Assembly: GCA_002701365.1 (NCBI GenBank)
Contig: NZUK01000038.1
Span: 27,503-60,026, forward strand
Source: Flavobacteriales bacterium
GTDB taxonomy: Bacteria; Bacteroidota; Bacteroidia; Flavobacteriales; TMED113
Direction of reading: 5' to 3'
DNA: 32,524 nucleotides
Every line of letters starts with the position of its first letter. Within the stretch, counting starts at the first letter, position 1. Shown piece after piece: positions 24,689 to 32,524 of this stretch. The notes beneath the pieces are model-generated. The model was not told the origin of the DNA and made no database searches. It saw only the letters and a program-made list of their open reading frames with translations. Position numbers and translations under genes: made by a program.

Positions 24689-25384
24689 TTAATTTTTCAT
24701 GAAATTTAAATATACATTTTCAAGCTCTTCGGAACTAATTGTATTTGCTTGCATTTCTTTTACAAGTTCACCATTTTTTAAAATACCAATTTTATTACAG
24801 GTTTCCCGAACTCTAAAAATATCATGAGAAGCCATTAAAATTGCAGATCCACTTGAAGCAAGTTTTTTTAGCAATTCAGAAAGTTCATTGCTAGACAAAG
24901 GATCTAGACCACTTGCCGGTTCGTCTAAAAGATAGATTTGAGCTTTTTTGGCATAAGCGATTGCAATTCCCACCTTTTGTCTCATTCCTTTAGAATAAGT
25001 TGATATTAATTTATCATGTGCTTTTTCTTGTAAACCACACTCATTCAAAAATAAAGACAATTGTTGTTTTTTATAAGAAAAACCAGACAATTTACAGAAG
25101 TAATCTAGATTTTCTAATCCACTTAAATAAGGATAGAGATTAACATTCTCAGGTATATAACCCATTAAATCAGTTTTAAAACTTGGAATAGTAGATTCTT
25201 GGGAAACACTAATAGATCCCTCATCAGGTTCGATAAAACCTAAAATCAAGTTCAAGGTAGTAGATTTTCCAGCACCATTAGCACCTAATAAGCCATAGAT
25301 TTCTCCCGGAGCAACGCTTAGAGAAAGATTATTTAATGCCTTATAATCATTAAATGACTTATGTATTTCTTTTAATTTTATCAT
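24689..25384 (-). CDS. ABC transporter ATPase (CcmA/NosF-like)
   Basis: This 231-residue nucleotide-binding subunit has Walker A GLLGANGAGKSTTLN (about 33-47), a Q-loop region replaced by MGYIPENVNLYPYLSG (the P-E-N form common in CcmA-type ATPases), signature YSKGMRQKVGIA, Walker B IYLLDEPASGLDP and H-loop MASHD. These fit the ATPases that drive ABC-2 permeases, not those of ZnuC type. It is the first gene of the metal locus, and operator B lies 38-60 nt before its ATG. A possible promoter (TTG at 25487-25485, 20 nt, TAAGTTTT at 25464-25457) is one base off consensus. Confidence 0.92.
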   Translation of the reverse strand: MIKLKEIHKSFNDYKALNNLSLSVAPGEIYGLLGANGAGKSTTLNLILGFIEPDEGSISVSQESTIPSFKTDLMGYIPENVNLYPYLSGLENLDYFCKLSGFSYKKQQLSLFLNECGLQEKAHDKLISTYSKGMRQKVGIAIAYAKKAQIYLLDEPASGLDPLSSNELSELLKKLASSGSAILMASHDIFRVRETCNKIGILKNGELVKEMQANTISSEELENVYLNFMKN

Positions 25385-25421
25385 ATAAAAATTATTTTAT
25401 AAATTATAAATCTCTCTTAAA

Positions 25422-25444
25422 CTGCAATCGCAACAATGTTGCAA
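25422..25444 (-). promoter_or_regulatory. Fur/Zur-type operator B, before the ABC ATPase gene
   Basis: A 23-nt site with core GCAACA-A-TGTTGC and the same CTGCAATC flank as operator A. It lies 38-60 nt upstream of the ATPase start and about 13 nt downstream of a near-consensus -7 element (TAAGTTTT), a place where a bound repressor would block transcription. It also lies about 120 bp from the divergent alkB start. Confidence 0.65.
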
Positions 25445-25565
25445 TTTATAAAAAATAAAACTTATTAATACTAATTGAACAATACAATTAACTTATAAAA
25501 AAGGTGAAACTGATATAATTTTAAAAAAAAATTAAAATTGTATTTTTATAATAAATAATTATAAT

Positions 25566-26690
25566 TTGAAATATCTCAAATACTTTCTTCCTTCAATAAC
25601 TGCGATTGCATTTATGAAAGTTATTTTAATTGGTGAATCTTACCCCACCTTGTTCTTAATTGGATTTTCTTTATTACTTATTGTTGGCGACCTCATTATG
25701 CCTAAAGATAAAAAAATTCAAAATTTTTCATATCCAAGTATATTAAACTTGTCATTATACATAAACCTCCCAACACTTCTTGCGTTAGTACTAATAACTG
25801 TTTCATTCTTAAGTTATAATACATCTGAATTTTTTATTTATCAAATTAACTTATTACTAAATATTAATTTCATAGAGATCAAAAACTCTTTTCACTTAAT
25901 TGATAAAGTAAGTCTTATCATTCAAACGTGTTTATTAATGGGAACAATGGGTGTAGTTCCTGGTCATGAATTAACTCACAGAGTAAAACATAAATTTGAC
26001 ATGTTTATAGGAAACTGGTTACTTGCATTTTCTTGCGACTGCACCTTTGCCATTGAACATGTATATGGGCATCATAGAAACGCTTGTTTCCCAGAGGATC
26101 CTGCTTCAGCAAAAAAGGATGAAAATATTTATTTATTTATTTTAAAAGCAATATTCAACGAGCACATTGATGGCTGGAAAATTGAAACTAAAAGAGTAAA
26201 AAGAATAGGAGCTTTTCCATATGGCTTTAACAACAGAATGATTATTGGTTATTTAAGAAGTTTAACAATTGGATCATTAGCATTTTTAATTGGTGGATGG
26301 TCAGGAATGATGTTTTTTTTAATTTGTGCATTTATAACCAAATCATTTTTAGAAGCGATCAATTATGTTGAGCACTATGGTTTAGTAAGAAAAAAAGGAC
26401 AGCCTGTTGCCATGAGACATTCATGGAATTCTAATCACTTTATGAGTAGTGTTTATTTATATAACGTAACAAGACACTCTGATCATCACAGATTAGCAAA
26501 ACTGAAATTTTGGGAACTTGAACCATGTCCAGAAAACGCACCAATGACTCCATATGGATACCTGTCAATGCTTTATCTCGTGTTACTTATGCCGTTTGTT
26601 TATAAAAAAATAATGAATTCTAAATTAATTGAATGGGCAGAAAACTCTGCAAATCAAGAAGAAAAAGAATTATTTTTTTCATCTAAATAA
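25566..26690 (+). CDS. alkB: AlkB-type alkane 1-monooxygenase
   Basis: This 374-residue integral membrane di-iron hydroxylase should oxidise alkanes at the terminal carbon. The histidine boxes are HELTH (134-138), EHVYGHH (164-170), NYVEHYG (266-272) and RHSDHH (303-308). The HYG stretch is the mark of alkane hydroxylases as against xylene monooxygenases and desaturases. Hydrophobic segments at about 5-40, 60-85, 115-130 and 230-258 give the usual helix bundle. Length is slightly below that of well-known AlkB proteins. The start is TTG at 25566 (MKYLKYFLP); the next ATG, 16 codons on, would cut into the first helix. No rubredoxin or rubredoxin reductase gene is near, so electrons must come from elsewhere. 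Native lipid hydroxylation is an alternative role. Confidence 0.9.
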   Translation: MKYLKYFLPSITAIAFMKVILIGESYPTLFLIGFSLLLIVGDLIMPKDKKIQNFSYPSILNLSLYINLPTLLALVLITVSFLSYNTSEFFIYQINLLLNINFIEIKNSFHLIDKVSLIIQTCLLMGTMGVVPGHELTHRVKHKFDMFIGNWLLAFSCDCTFAIEHVYGHHRNACFPEDPASAKKDENIYLFILKAIFNEHIDGWKIETKRVKRIGAFPYGFNNRMIIGYLRSLTIGSLAFLIGGWSGMMFFLICAFITKSFLEAINYVEHYGLVRKKGQPVAMRHSWNSNHFMSSVYLYNVTRHSDHHRLAKLKFWELEPCPENAPMTPYGYLSMLYLVLLMPFVYKKIMNSKLIEWAENSANQEEKELFFSSK

Positions 26691-26703
26691 AACTTCAATA
26701 AAA

Positions 26704-27408
26704 TTAAAAAGGATTTGTTGCCCAAATATTTAATTCATTAACGAACCCTCTCTCGTCCATTTCAATGGCAGAAATGATAGAATGAGCAATTTCTCTAGGA
26801 CTTAACTTATTGTGAACATCCTCTCTCTCAACCCTATCTAAACTACCAAATGCAGTAGTAACTTCACTCGGATTAATCTGACATACTCTTATATTATATG
26901 GCCTTAACTCAGATTGCCAACATTGAGACAAACACCTAAGGGCAAATTTAGATGAAGCATATATACTACCATTCTTATATCCTTTTAAACTTGCAGTAGA
27001 GCCAATGTTAATTATAGTACCATGTTTTTGGTTTTTCATAACCTTAACAAGATTCTTAGTGAATAAGGACAATCCAAAAACATTAACATTATAAACATTT
27101 AAAAAGTCATTAAAAGTTAATTCATCAATCGATTTACGCACTCCAATTCCTGCATTATTTATCAAAACATCAATTTTGCCGTTAAAAACATCAACGCATT
27201 TTTTTGCATTTTGACTTAGATTATCAATATCAGAAATATCGAAGGATATCAATTGCGCATTTGAATTTACAAAAGCGCTCTGAAGTCTATCCATTGATCT
27301 TCCTGTAACAAGTACGTTAGCCCCTTTTTTTAATAATTGAAAAGCTGTTTCTTTTCCTATACCTAAACTTCCTCCAGTAATAACAATATTCTTTCCATGT
27401 ACATTCAT
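26704..27408 (-). CDS. Short-chain dehydrogenase/reductase
   Basis: This 234-residue classical SDR has the NAD(P)-binding motif TGGSLGIG (11-18) and NNAG (84-87). The active site comprises INIGSTAS (about 133-140) and Y150-A-S-S-K154. TGRSMDRL after the second strand has an Arg, which leans to NADPH. Length is normal and there is no signal peptide. It converges on alkB with a 13-bp gap and no terminator, and is divergent from the hemolysin-III gene. The substrate cannot be named; oxidation of an AlkB product is possible by position but not supported by sequence. Confidence 0.9.
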   Translation of the reverse strand: MNVHGKNIVITGGSLGIGKETAFQLLKKGANVLVTGRSMDRLQSAFVNSNAQLISFDISDIDNLSQNAKKCVDVFNGKIDVLINNAGIGVRKSIDELTFNDFLNVYNVNVFGLSLFTKNLVKVMKNQKHGTIINIGSTASLKGYKNGSIYASSKFALRCLSQCWQSELRPYNIRVCQINPSEVTTAFGSLDRVEREDVHNKLSPREIAHSIISAIEMDERGFVNELNIWATNPF

Positions 27409-27469
27409 AATAAACTAAATTTTAATTATTAATTAAATAAATTGTTTTGAACAATAATAAATAAATAAC

Positions 27470-27482
27470 TTAGGATTCCTAA
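27470..27482. promoter_or_regulatory. 6-1-6 palindrome between divergent SDR and hemolysin-III genes
   Basis: TTAGGA-T-TCCTAA sits directly before a near-consensus -7 element (TTTATTTG, 27483-27490). A second inverted repeat, ATTGTT-TTG-AACAAT, lies at 27441-27455. Either could be an operator; no regulator is identified. Confidence 0.25.
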
Positions 27483-27499
27483 TTTATTTGCACAGAAAA

Positions 27500-28135
27500 A
27501 TGAAAAAAACTGATAGAGAAGAAATACTAAATACAATTTCTCATGGAGTTGCAGCTATTTGTTCAGTTATTGGATTTATCATACTAATTAAATTCAGTAA
27601 AGAATCTGGTGAAATAGTTGTTTTTTATAGCTCTATAATTTATGGACTAAGTTTAATTATAATGTATACAAGCTCAACTATATACCATTCTTCTAAAAAT
27701 ATCAAAACAAAAAAAATATTACGCATTCTAGATCATTGTAGTATATATGTATTTATTGCCGGAAGTTATACCCCGATATTATTAATTGCAATGAGTGGAC
27801 CTGCGACTTGGTGGCTTTTTAGTGCTCAATGGATTCTAGTACTAATTGGAATTATATTTAAGATTTTTTATACAGGAAAGCTAGAATCATTATCTATGTT
27901 TATATATTTAGTAATGGGCTGGATGATTGTATTTAAATGGGACCTTCTTGTAAATTCAACATCAGGTGAGGCATTGAATCTTTTGCTTTATGGAGGAATT
28001 ATATATACTATTGGTGTTTTCTTTTATTTATTAGACACAAAAATAAAATACTTTCATTTTATCTGGCACTTATTTGTTATAATAGGCAGTATCCTACACT
28101 ATATAATGATTCTAAAACACGTGGTTATTCAATAG
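27500..28135 (+). CDS. Hemolysin-III (YqfA/PAQR) family membrane protein
   Basis: This 211-residue, seven-helix membrane protein carries the family's conserved residues: EEILNTISHGVAAICSVIG (first His), SSTIYHSS, ILDHCSIYVFIAGSYTPI and HFIWHLFVIIGSILHYI (the C-terminal His residues of the putative metal site). The PAQR fold is linked to hydrolase activity in eukaryotic relatives; the bacterial role is unclear and haemolysis is not established. The ATG at 27500 is chosen over an in-frame TTG at 27488, which overlaps the promoter-like TTTATTTG. Confidence 0.9.
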   Translation: MKKTDREEILNTISHGVAAICSVIGFIILIKFSKESGEIVVFYSSIIYGLSLIIMYTSSTIYHSSKNIKTKKILRILDHCSIYVFIAGSYTPILLIAMSGPATWWLFSAQWILVLIGIIFKIFYTGKLESLSMFIYLVMGWMIVFKWDLLVNSTSGEALNLLLYGGIIYTIGVFFYLLDTKIKYFHFIWHLFVIIGSILHYIMILKHVVIQ

Positions 28136-28176
28136 TAAAAAACTATCTTTACTCATTAATATAATATTCCAAAAAA

Positions 28177-30339
28177 ATGAAAAAGCTATTATTTTTTACT
28201 GTTTTACTATTTTTTTTCTCTTGTCAAGATAGAAATAAACAATCATCTGATTTAAAAACCGGCATCAACCCATTCTTTGAAAAATGGGACACCCCTTTCG
28301 AGATTCCGCCATTTCTACAAATCAAAGATGAACACTATATGCCAGCCTTTGAAAAAGGAATGGAAGAAAACTTAGAAGAAATAAAAAATATCATTAATAA
28401 CTCGGAAGAACCAAGTTTTTCTAATACAATTGAAGAATTAGAAAGAACTGGAAAACTTCTTTCTAGAGTACAACGTACTTTTTTTAATTTAGCAGGATCT
28501 AACACTAACCCCAAATTACAAGAATTACAACGTGAATTAAGCCCCTTACTATCTGCTCATTATGATAAAATTGCATTGAACGAAGGTTTGTTTCTACGTG
28601 TAGAAAAAATATGGAAAAACCGAGAAAATATTGACTTAACACATGAGCAACGTAAACTTTTAGAAGATACTCGAAAACAATTTGTTAGAAGTGGTGCACT
28701 ACTAAGTGTAGATGAAAAAACACAGATCACTGAAATTAATTCTAAAATATCTGAGCTTACAACCACTTTTGGACAAAACCTATTATCTGAAACTAATGGT
28801 TTTGAATTAATTCTTAATAAATCTGACTTAGAAGGATTATCTGAAGATGTAATTGCTGCCGCAGAAGAGGCAGCATCTCAAAAAATGAGTAAGGCTGAAA
28901 CTGATGCAGAAAAAGAAAAGTACAAGAACAAATATGTCTTTACACCTCATAGAACCAGTATGTATCCTTTTTTAACAGAATCAAATCGTCGGGACTTAAG
29001 AGAAAAATTATACAATTCATACATAATGAGAGGTGACAATAACAATGACACTGACAATAAAAATATTACTGCTAAAATTGCAAAATTACGTGCTGAGAAA
29101 GCTACTCTCATGGGATATAAAACACACGCTCATTTTGTACTAGAAGAGCGCATGCTAAAAACACCCGAAGAAGTATATGATCTTTTAATTCAATTATGGA
29201 AACCAGCTTTAAACAGAGCTAAATTAGAAGTTAAAGATATGCAAGCTGTTGTTGATTCTGAAGGTCACGATTTTAAGATAGCAGCCTGGGATTGGTGGCA
29301 ATATTCTGAAAAAGTTCGTAAAGAAAAATATGACCTAGATGAATCTGCAATTAAACCATATCTGTCGCTAGACAACGCTCTTAAAGGGGTGTTTAATACT
29401 ACTAATAAATTATGGGGAATAACCTTTACTGAAATTTTTGATATAGACTTATATCATCCTGATGCACGTATTTGGGAAGTTAATGACAGAGATGGCAGTC
29501 ATCTTGGTATATTTATTGGTGATTACTTCACAAGATCTAACAAGCGTGGAGGAGCATGGATGAGTAGTTTTAAAGGACAATCTAATTTAGATAGCAGAGA
29601 ACGTCCTATTGTAGTTAATGTTTGTAATTTTCCTGCGCCTGTAGGTGATAATCCTTCACTATTAAGCTTTGAAAATCTAATTACATTATTTCATGAGTTT
29701 GGTCATGCCATGCATGGCATATTAACTAACGTCACTTATGGAAGTATGGCTGGAACATCAGGTCCAAGAGATTTTACAGAATTTCCTGCTCAAATTCTAG
29801 AACACTGGGCAAGCGAACCTGAAATTCTAAAATCTTTTGCAACTCACTATCAAACAGGAGAAACAATACCTAATGTATTAATAGAAAAAATATTAAAAGC
29901 ATCTAAATTTAATCAAGGTTTTGCTAACACTGAATATCTTGCTGCCTCTCTACTTGATATGGACTGGCATACAATTTCTTCTAATGAAGAATTGAAGGAT
30001 GCAAATAAATTTGAAGCAAATGCTTTAAAAGAATATGGCTTAATTAATGAAATAGCTCCACGTTATAGAAGTACTTATTTTGCACATATTTTTTCTGGTG
30101 GATATTCTTCTGGGTACTATAGTTATGTTCATTCTGCTGTACTAGATTCAGATGGATTTGAAGCATTTAAAGAAACTGGAGATGTATTTGATGCTAACCT
30201 TGCTAAAAAATTAAGAGAACATGTTTATGAAAAAGGATCGACTGAAGAAGCAATGGATTTATATGTTCAATTTCGTGGTAAAAAACCAATGATTGAACCT
30301 CTTTTAAAAGTTAGAGGATTAGATGGTGGATCTGAATAA
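28177..30339 (+). CDS. M3-family oligopeptidase/peptidyl-dipeptidase lipoprotein
   Basis: This 720-residue zinc metallopeptidase of family M3A resembles the Dcp/OpdA type. A lipoprotein signal (MKKLLFFTVLLFFFSC, lipid Cys16) places it in the periplasm, tethered to a membrane. The catalytic motif is HEFGHAMHG (506-514), with the third ligand Glu in the downstream helix around FTEFPAQILEHWA. ERPIVVNVCNF, the stretch before the active site, and SYGY-type FSGGYSSGYYSYVH near the end are family-typical. Full length. It probably degrades short peptides for nutrition or recycling. It lies 41 bp after the hemolysin-III gene, possibly on the same transcript. Confidence 0.92.
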   Translation: MKKLLFFTVLLFFFSCQDRNKQSSDLKTGINPFFEKWDTPFEIPPFLQIKDEHYMPAFEKGMEENLEEIKNIINNSEEPSFSNTIEELERTGKLLSRVQRTFFNLAGSNTNPKLQELQRELSPLLSAHYDKIALNEGLFLRVEKIWKNRENIDLTHEQRKLLEDTRKQFVRSGALLSVDEKTQITEINSKISELTTTFGQNLLSETNGFELILNKSDLEGLSEDVIAAAEEAASQKMSKAETDAEKEKYKNKYVFTPHRTSMYPFLTESNRRDLREKLYNSYIMRGDNNNDTDNKNITAKIAKLRAEKATLMGYKTHAHFVLEERMLKTPEEVYDLLIQLWKPALNRAKLEVKDMQAVVDSEGHDFKIAAWDWWQYSEKVRKEKYDLDESAIKPYLSLDNALKGVFNTTNKLWGITFTEIFDIDLYHPDARIWEVNDRDGSHLGIFIGDYFTRSNKRGGAWMSSFKGQSNLDSRERPIVVNVCNFPAPVGDNPSLLSFENLITLFHEFGHAMHGILTNVTYGSMAGTSGPRDFTEFPAQILEHWASEPEILKSFATHYQTGETIPNVLIEKILKASKFNQGFANTEYLAASLLDMDWHTISSNEELKDANKFEANALKEYGLINEIAPRYRSTYFAHIFSGGYSSGYYSYVHSAVLDSDGFEAFKETGDVFDANLAKKLREHVYEKGSTEEAMDLYVQFRGKKPMIEPLLKVRGLDGGSE

Positions 30340-30406
30340 TTATTTTCAATAAATCCTCAAAGGTTCTATTCTAAAAAGACTATTTTTCAAATAACCCTCT
30401 GACATT

Positions 30407-31153
30407 ATGAGACTGTTAAAAATAATTCTCTTTAGTAACCTCTTATTTATTAGCCTAACAGTCTACTCTCATAATCCGGAAGACTTTGTTATATCGGAAA
30501 TTGAACAAGGCCAGCTTACATTTGAAAATGAACAAATAGCAGCTGAATATAGTGCAGCTCTAAAAAGACTTCGAATGAGAAGATTATCTGCAATGTCTTG
30601 GCAAAAAAAAACATCAATATTTACAAAGGCAGGTTTTGAACACATAATACCTAAAGGTCTAGACCATATAATCTTTGTTTTAGGTTTGTTTTTCTCTTGC
30701 TTACAGCTTCGCTCATTATTATGGCAAGTAACAGCATTTACCGCAGCACATAGCATCACATTAGCTCTAGCTGCCTTAGGGTTAGTAAAAATAGATGCCA
30801 GCATAGTGGAGCCCCTTATAGCACTTTCTATAGTATGGATAGCTATAGAAAATTGTGTATTTAAAAAACCAAATCAATGGAGATCATTAGTGGTGTTCAC
30901 ATTTGGGCTACTTCACGGACTAGGTTTTGCATCAATGCTAAGTCAGTATGGAATACCTAAAGATAATTTCATATCACTATTACTAGCATTTAATATTGGT
31001 GTTGAAATAGGACAATTATCAGTGTTAATTATTGCTTTTATTTTTTTTAGATTATTTTTTAATAAAAGTTGGCAAAATGAAATAATACGAATACCAGCAT
31101 CAATAATAATAGGTTTTTTTGGCCTATTTTGGTTTATAGAAAGAGTTTTATAA
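30407..31153 (+). CDS. HupE/UreJ-like membrane protein
   Basis: This 248-residue protein has a signal peptide (MRLLKIILFSNLLFISLTVYS) and a short, charged periplasmic part to about 75. A six-helix HupE/UreJ_2 domain (PF13795) then contains GFEHIIPKGLDHIIFVLGLF, QVTAFTAAHSITLALAALGLV, VEPLIALSIVWIAIEN, FGLLHGLGFASML and FNIGVEIGQL. HupE/UreJ relatives are thought to move nickel or cobalt, and the conserved His/Asp/Glu residues fit a metal site. No hydrogenase or urease gene is nearby, so the role here is open. It lies 67 bp after the peptidase gene. Confidence 0.88.
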   Translation: MRLLKIILFSNLLFISLTVYSHNPEDFVISEIEQGQLTFENEQIAAEYSAALKRLRMRRLSAMSWQKKTSIFTKAGFEHIIPKGLDHIIFVLGLFFSCLQLRSLLWQVTAFTAAHSITLALAALGLVKIDASIVEPLIALSIVWIAIENCVFKKPNQWRSLVVFTFGLLHGLGFASMLSQYGIPKDNFISLLLAFNIGVEIGQLSVLIIAFIFFRLFFNKSWQNEIIRIPASIIIGFFGLFWFIERVL

Positions 31154-31189
31154 TCTTAATATAAGTGATTTCATAATACTATCTTAAAT

Positions 31190-32242
31190 CTATTTCTTCC
31201 CAAACATTTCCTTGATACCTCCCAATGAACTAAGGACACCTGTAGCTTCATAAGGAATATAAATAGTTTTCGTGTCTTTACCGTCTTTAACCATATCTCC
31301 TAATGTGTCAATATAACGGTTCGCAACAAGATAGTTAACCGGACTTTCTTTTGCGCCAATTGTATCAGCAATAAGTTTTATGGCCTTAGACTCTGCTGCA
31401 GCCTCTTTTGTTCTAGCTTCGGCATTACCTTCAGCTACTAAAATAGAGGCTTGTCTTACTCCTTCGGCGATCTTAATCTTGCTTTCTTTTTCACCTTGAG
31501 CTCTCAAAATTTCTGCTTCTCGTGCACCATCAGCCTCAAGAACTGCGGCTCTTCTATCTCTTTCTGCTCTCATTTGCTTTTCCATAGCATCAATGATATC
31601 AACGGGAGGATTAATATCTTGCAATTCTACTCTATTTACTTTAACACCCCATTTATTTGTTGCATCATCCAAGATTGACCTCAATTTACTATTTATTGTA
31701 TCTCTTGAACTTAATGTTTCATCTAACTCAAGTTCTCCAATTACATTTCTTAATGTAGTCTGAGTCAACTTTTCAATTGCAATAGGTAAATTTTCTATTT
31801 CATACACAGCCTTAACGGGATCTACAATTTGAAAATATAATAATGCATTAATTCTAACATTTACATTATCTTTTGTAATTACGTTTTGACCAGGAAAATC
31901 ATAAACAGTTTCTCTTAAATCTATTTCTATTCTGTCTTTAATTGTAGAAATGTATCCCTCAGTCATATCACTAGGCTCAATATTATCAGCGGAAGTATAT
32001 CTTTTTGCTCTTGCCCACTTATCCTCTTCAACATAGCGCCATTTAAGAGATCGTGGCTTATCTATTAATGGCACAATAATATTAATTCCTGACTGTAATG
32101 TTCTATTATACTTTCCTAGACGTTCAATAACCATCACTTTAGATTGTTGAACCATTTTAAAGCCATTATAAACAAAAATTAAAGCAAAAATTGCAACAAA
32201 AATTGATATAATTAACGTTCCTATCATACTTGGATCTACCAT
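31190..32242 (-). CDS. SPFH/band-7 (stomatin, QmcA-like) membrane protein
   Basis: This 350-residue protein has one N-terminal membrane helix (IGTLIISIFVAIFALIFVYNGF) and an SPFH domain (about 30-210: VVIERLGKYNRTLQSGINIIVPLIDK-type, here MVIERLGKY onward, to VKVNRVELQDINPP). A long Ala/Glu coiled coil follows at about 215-290 (MRAERDRRAAVLEADGAREA, then EGNAEARTKEAAAESKA). The C-terminus ends SSLGGIKEMFGKK. SPFH proteins form membrane-microdomain scaffolds. The neighbouring NfeD-like gene ends 3 bp before the start, the classic NfeD/stomatin pairing, so the two products probably form a complex in lipid microdomain or membrane-protein quality control. Confidence 0.93.
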   Translation of the reverse strand: MVDPSMIGTLIISIFVAIFALIFVYNGFKMVQQSKVMVIERLGKYNRTLQSGINIIVPLIDKPRSLKWRYVEEDKWARAKRYTSADNIEPSDMTEGYISTIKDRIEIDLRETVYDFPGQNVITKDNVNVRINALLYFQIVDPVKAVYEIENLPIAIEKLTQTTLRNVIGELELDETLSSRDTINSKLRSILDDATNKWGVKVNRVELQDINPPVDIIDAMEKQMRAERDRRAAVLEADGAREAEILRAQGEKESKIKIAEGVRQASILVAEGNAEARTKEAAAESKAIKLIADTIGAKESPVNYLVANRYIDTLGDMVKDGKDTKTIYIPYEATGVLSSLGGIKEMFGKK

Positions 32243-32245
32243 AAC

Positions 32246-32524
32246 TTATTTGATTATTTTAATGATTAATACTATACTTTGATAATTAATTACTTTGACT
32301 CTTGTGCCAACTGAAACATATTTTCCATTAATCTCTTTTGCTTGCCAAAAATCTCCATCAATCTTAACTCTTCCTAAAGAATTCTCATGAATTTCTTCGC
32401 ATACGATAGCCTCCATTCCAATTAATCGATCACTATTAGTACTTTTATCAACATCTAATTTTTTTAAAAGTGGCCTAACACCAATAAATGATAATAACAG
32501 TCCTGCAGTAAATAAATAAATTTG
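32246..32524 (-). CDS. NfeD-like protein, N-terminus cut by window edge
   Basis: An open frame enters from the right edge and ends at TAA (32248-32246), giving the last 92 residues. A hydrophobic segment (IYLFTAGLLLSFIGV) precedes an OB-fold domain: LIGMEAIVCEEIHENSLGRV, then GDFWQAKEINGKYVSVGTRV and KVINYQSIVLII. This is the C-terminal NfeD domain (PF01957). Its stop is 3 bp from the ATG of the SPFH gene, so the pair is translationally coupled. The visible part does not show whether it is a short NfeD or a long form with a protease domain. Confidence 0.85.
   Translation of the reverse strand, partial: QIYLFTAGLLLSFIGVRPLLKKLDVDKSTNSDRLIGMEAIVCEEIHENSLGRVKIDGDFWQAKEINGKYVSVGTRVKVINYQSIVLIIKIIK

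Noticed and set aside
25500-25560. AATTTTAA ... TTAAAATT hairpin before alkB
   Set aside because: Pure A/T stem in low-complexity sequence with no clear role.
1-32524. CRISPR array, tRNA or rRNA genes, insertion sequences, prophage
   Set aside because: No regularly spaced repeats, no cloverleaf-like sequences and no transposase or integrase reading frames were found by eye; a tRNA or covariance search would settle small RNAs.

Overview
The window is strongly AT-rich and looks like a streamlined, probably marine, Bacteroidota chromosome of the class Flavobacteriia. The grounds are a type IX secretion (T9SS) C-terminal sorting domain, a CarboxypepD-plug TonB-dependent receptor, Bacteroidota -7 promoter elements (TAnnTTTG), weak or absent Shine-Dalgarno sites, several TTG starts and very tight gene packing, including two pairs of convergent genes that overlap at their stop codons. 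I count 31 protein genes. Two run off the window edges, and two are small (26 and 59 residues). I saw no rRNA, tRNA, CRISPR array, insertion sequence or prophage.

Layout. (1) 1-2657, minus: a PiT-like phosphate permease (partial), a 26-residue membrane peptide and an OprO/OprP-type porin; a strong terminator and a consensus promoter separate the porin from the other two. (2) 2779-8551: an Fpg/Nei DNA glycosylase with a metal-less finger, a stand-alone AraC DNA-binding protein, menaquinone methyltransferase UbiE/MenG, a secreted GxGYxYP protein, and a two-gene outer-membrane protein plus photolyase operon. (3) 8670-12061, plus: translationally coupled typA and a DEAD-box helicase. (4) 12058-17002, minus: glycosyltransferase, patatin, fatty-acid desaturase, purT and a PhzF-family protein. 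(5) 17120-18900: an ABC-F ATPase with a decayed second nucleotide-binding domain, and a convergent 59-residue membrane protein. (6) 18940-25444, minus: a six-gene metal locus made of an ABC ATPase, two DUF3526-like permeases, a Fur-family regulator, a ZnuD-like TonB-dependent receptor and a His/Cys/Asp-rich lipoprotein, ending in a clear terminator. (7) 25566-32524: AlkB-type alkane monooxygenase, SDR, hemolysin-III protein, M3 peptidase lipoprotein, HupE/UreJ-like membrane protein, and an SPFH/NfeD pair (NfeD partial).

The most interesting unit is region 6. Two 23-nt sites that differ only at their central base, each containing a GCAACA-w-TGTTGC palindrome of the Fur-family type, sit before the ABC ATPase gene and across the start codon of the Fur-family gene. 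The regulator, the receptor and the His/Cys-rich lipoprotein all point to zinc, and I infer a Zur-controlled zinc system. It is unusual in pairing an outer-membrane receptor with an ABC-2 type transporter that has no periplasmic binding protein here, instead of ZnuABC. The metal and the direction of transport are not shown by the sequence.

The other genes are mainly housekeeping (translation GTPase, RNA helicase, purine and menaquinone synthesis, DNA repair) and lipid or envelope functions (desaturase, patatin, AlkB, SPFH/NfeD), with light-damage repair fitting a surface-water lifestyle.
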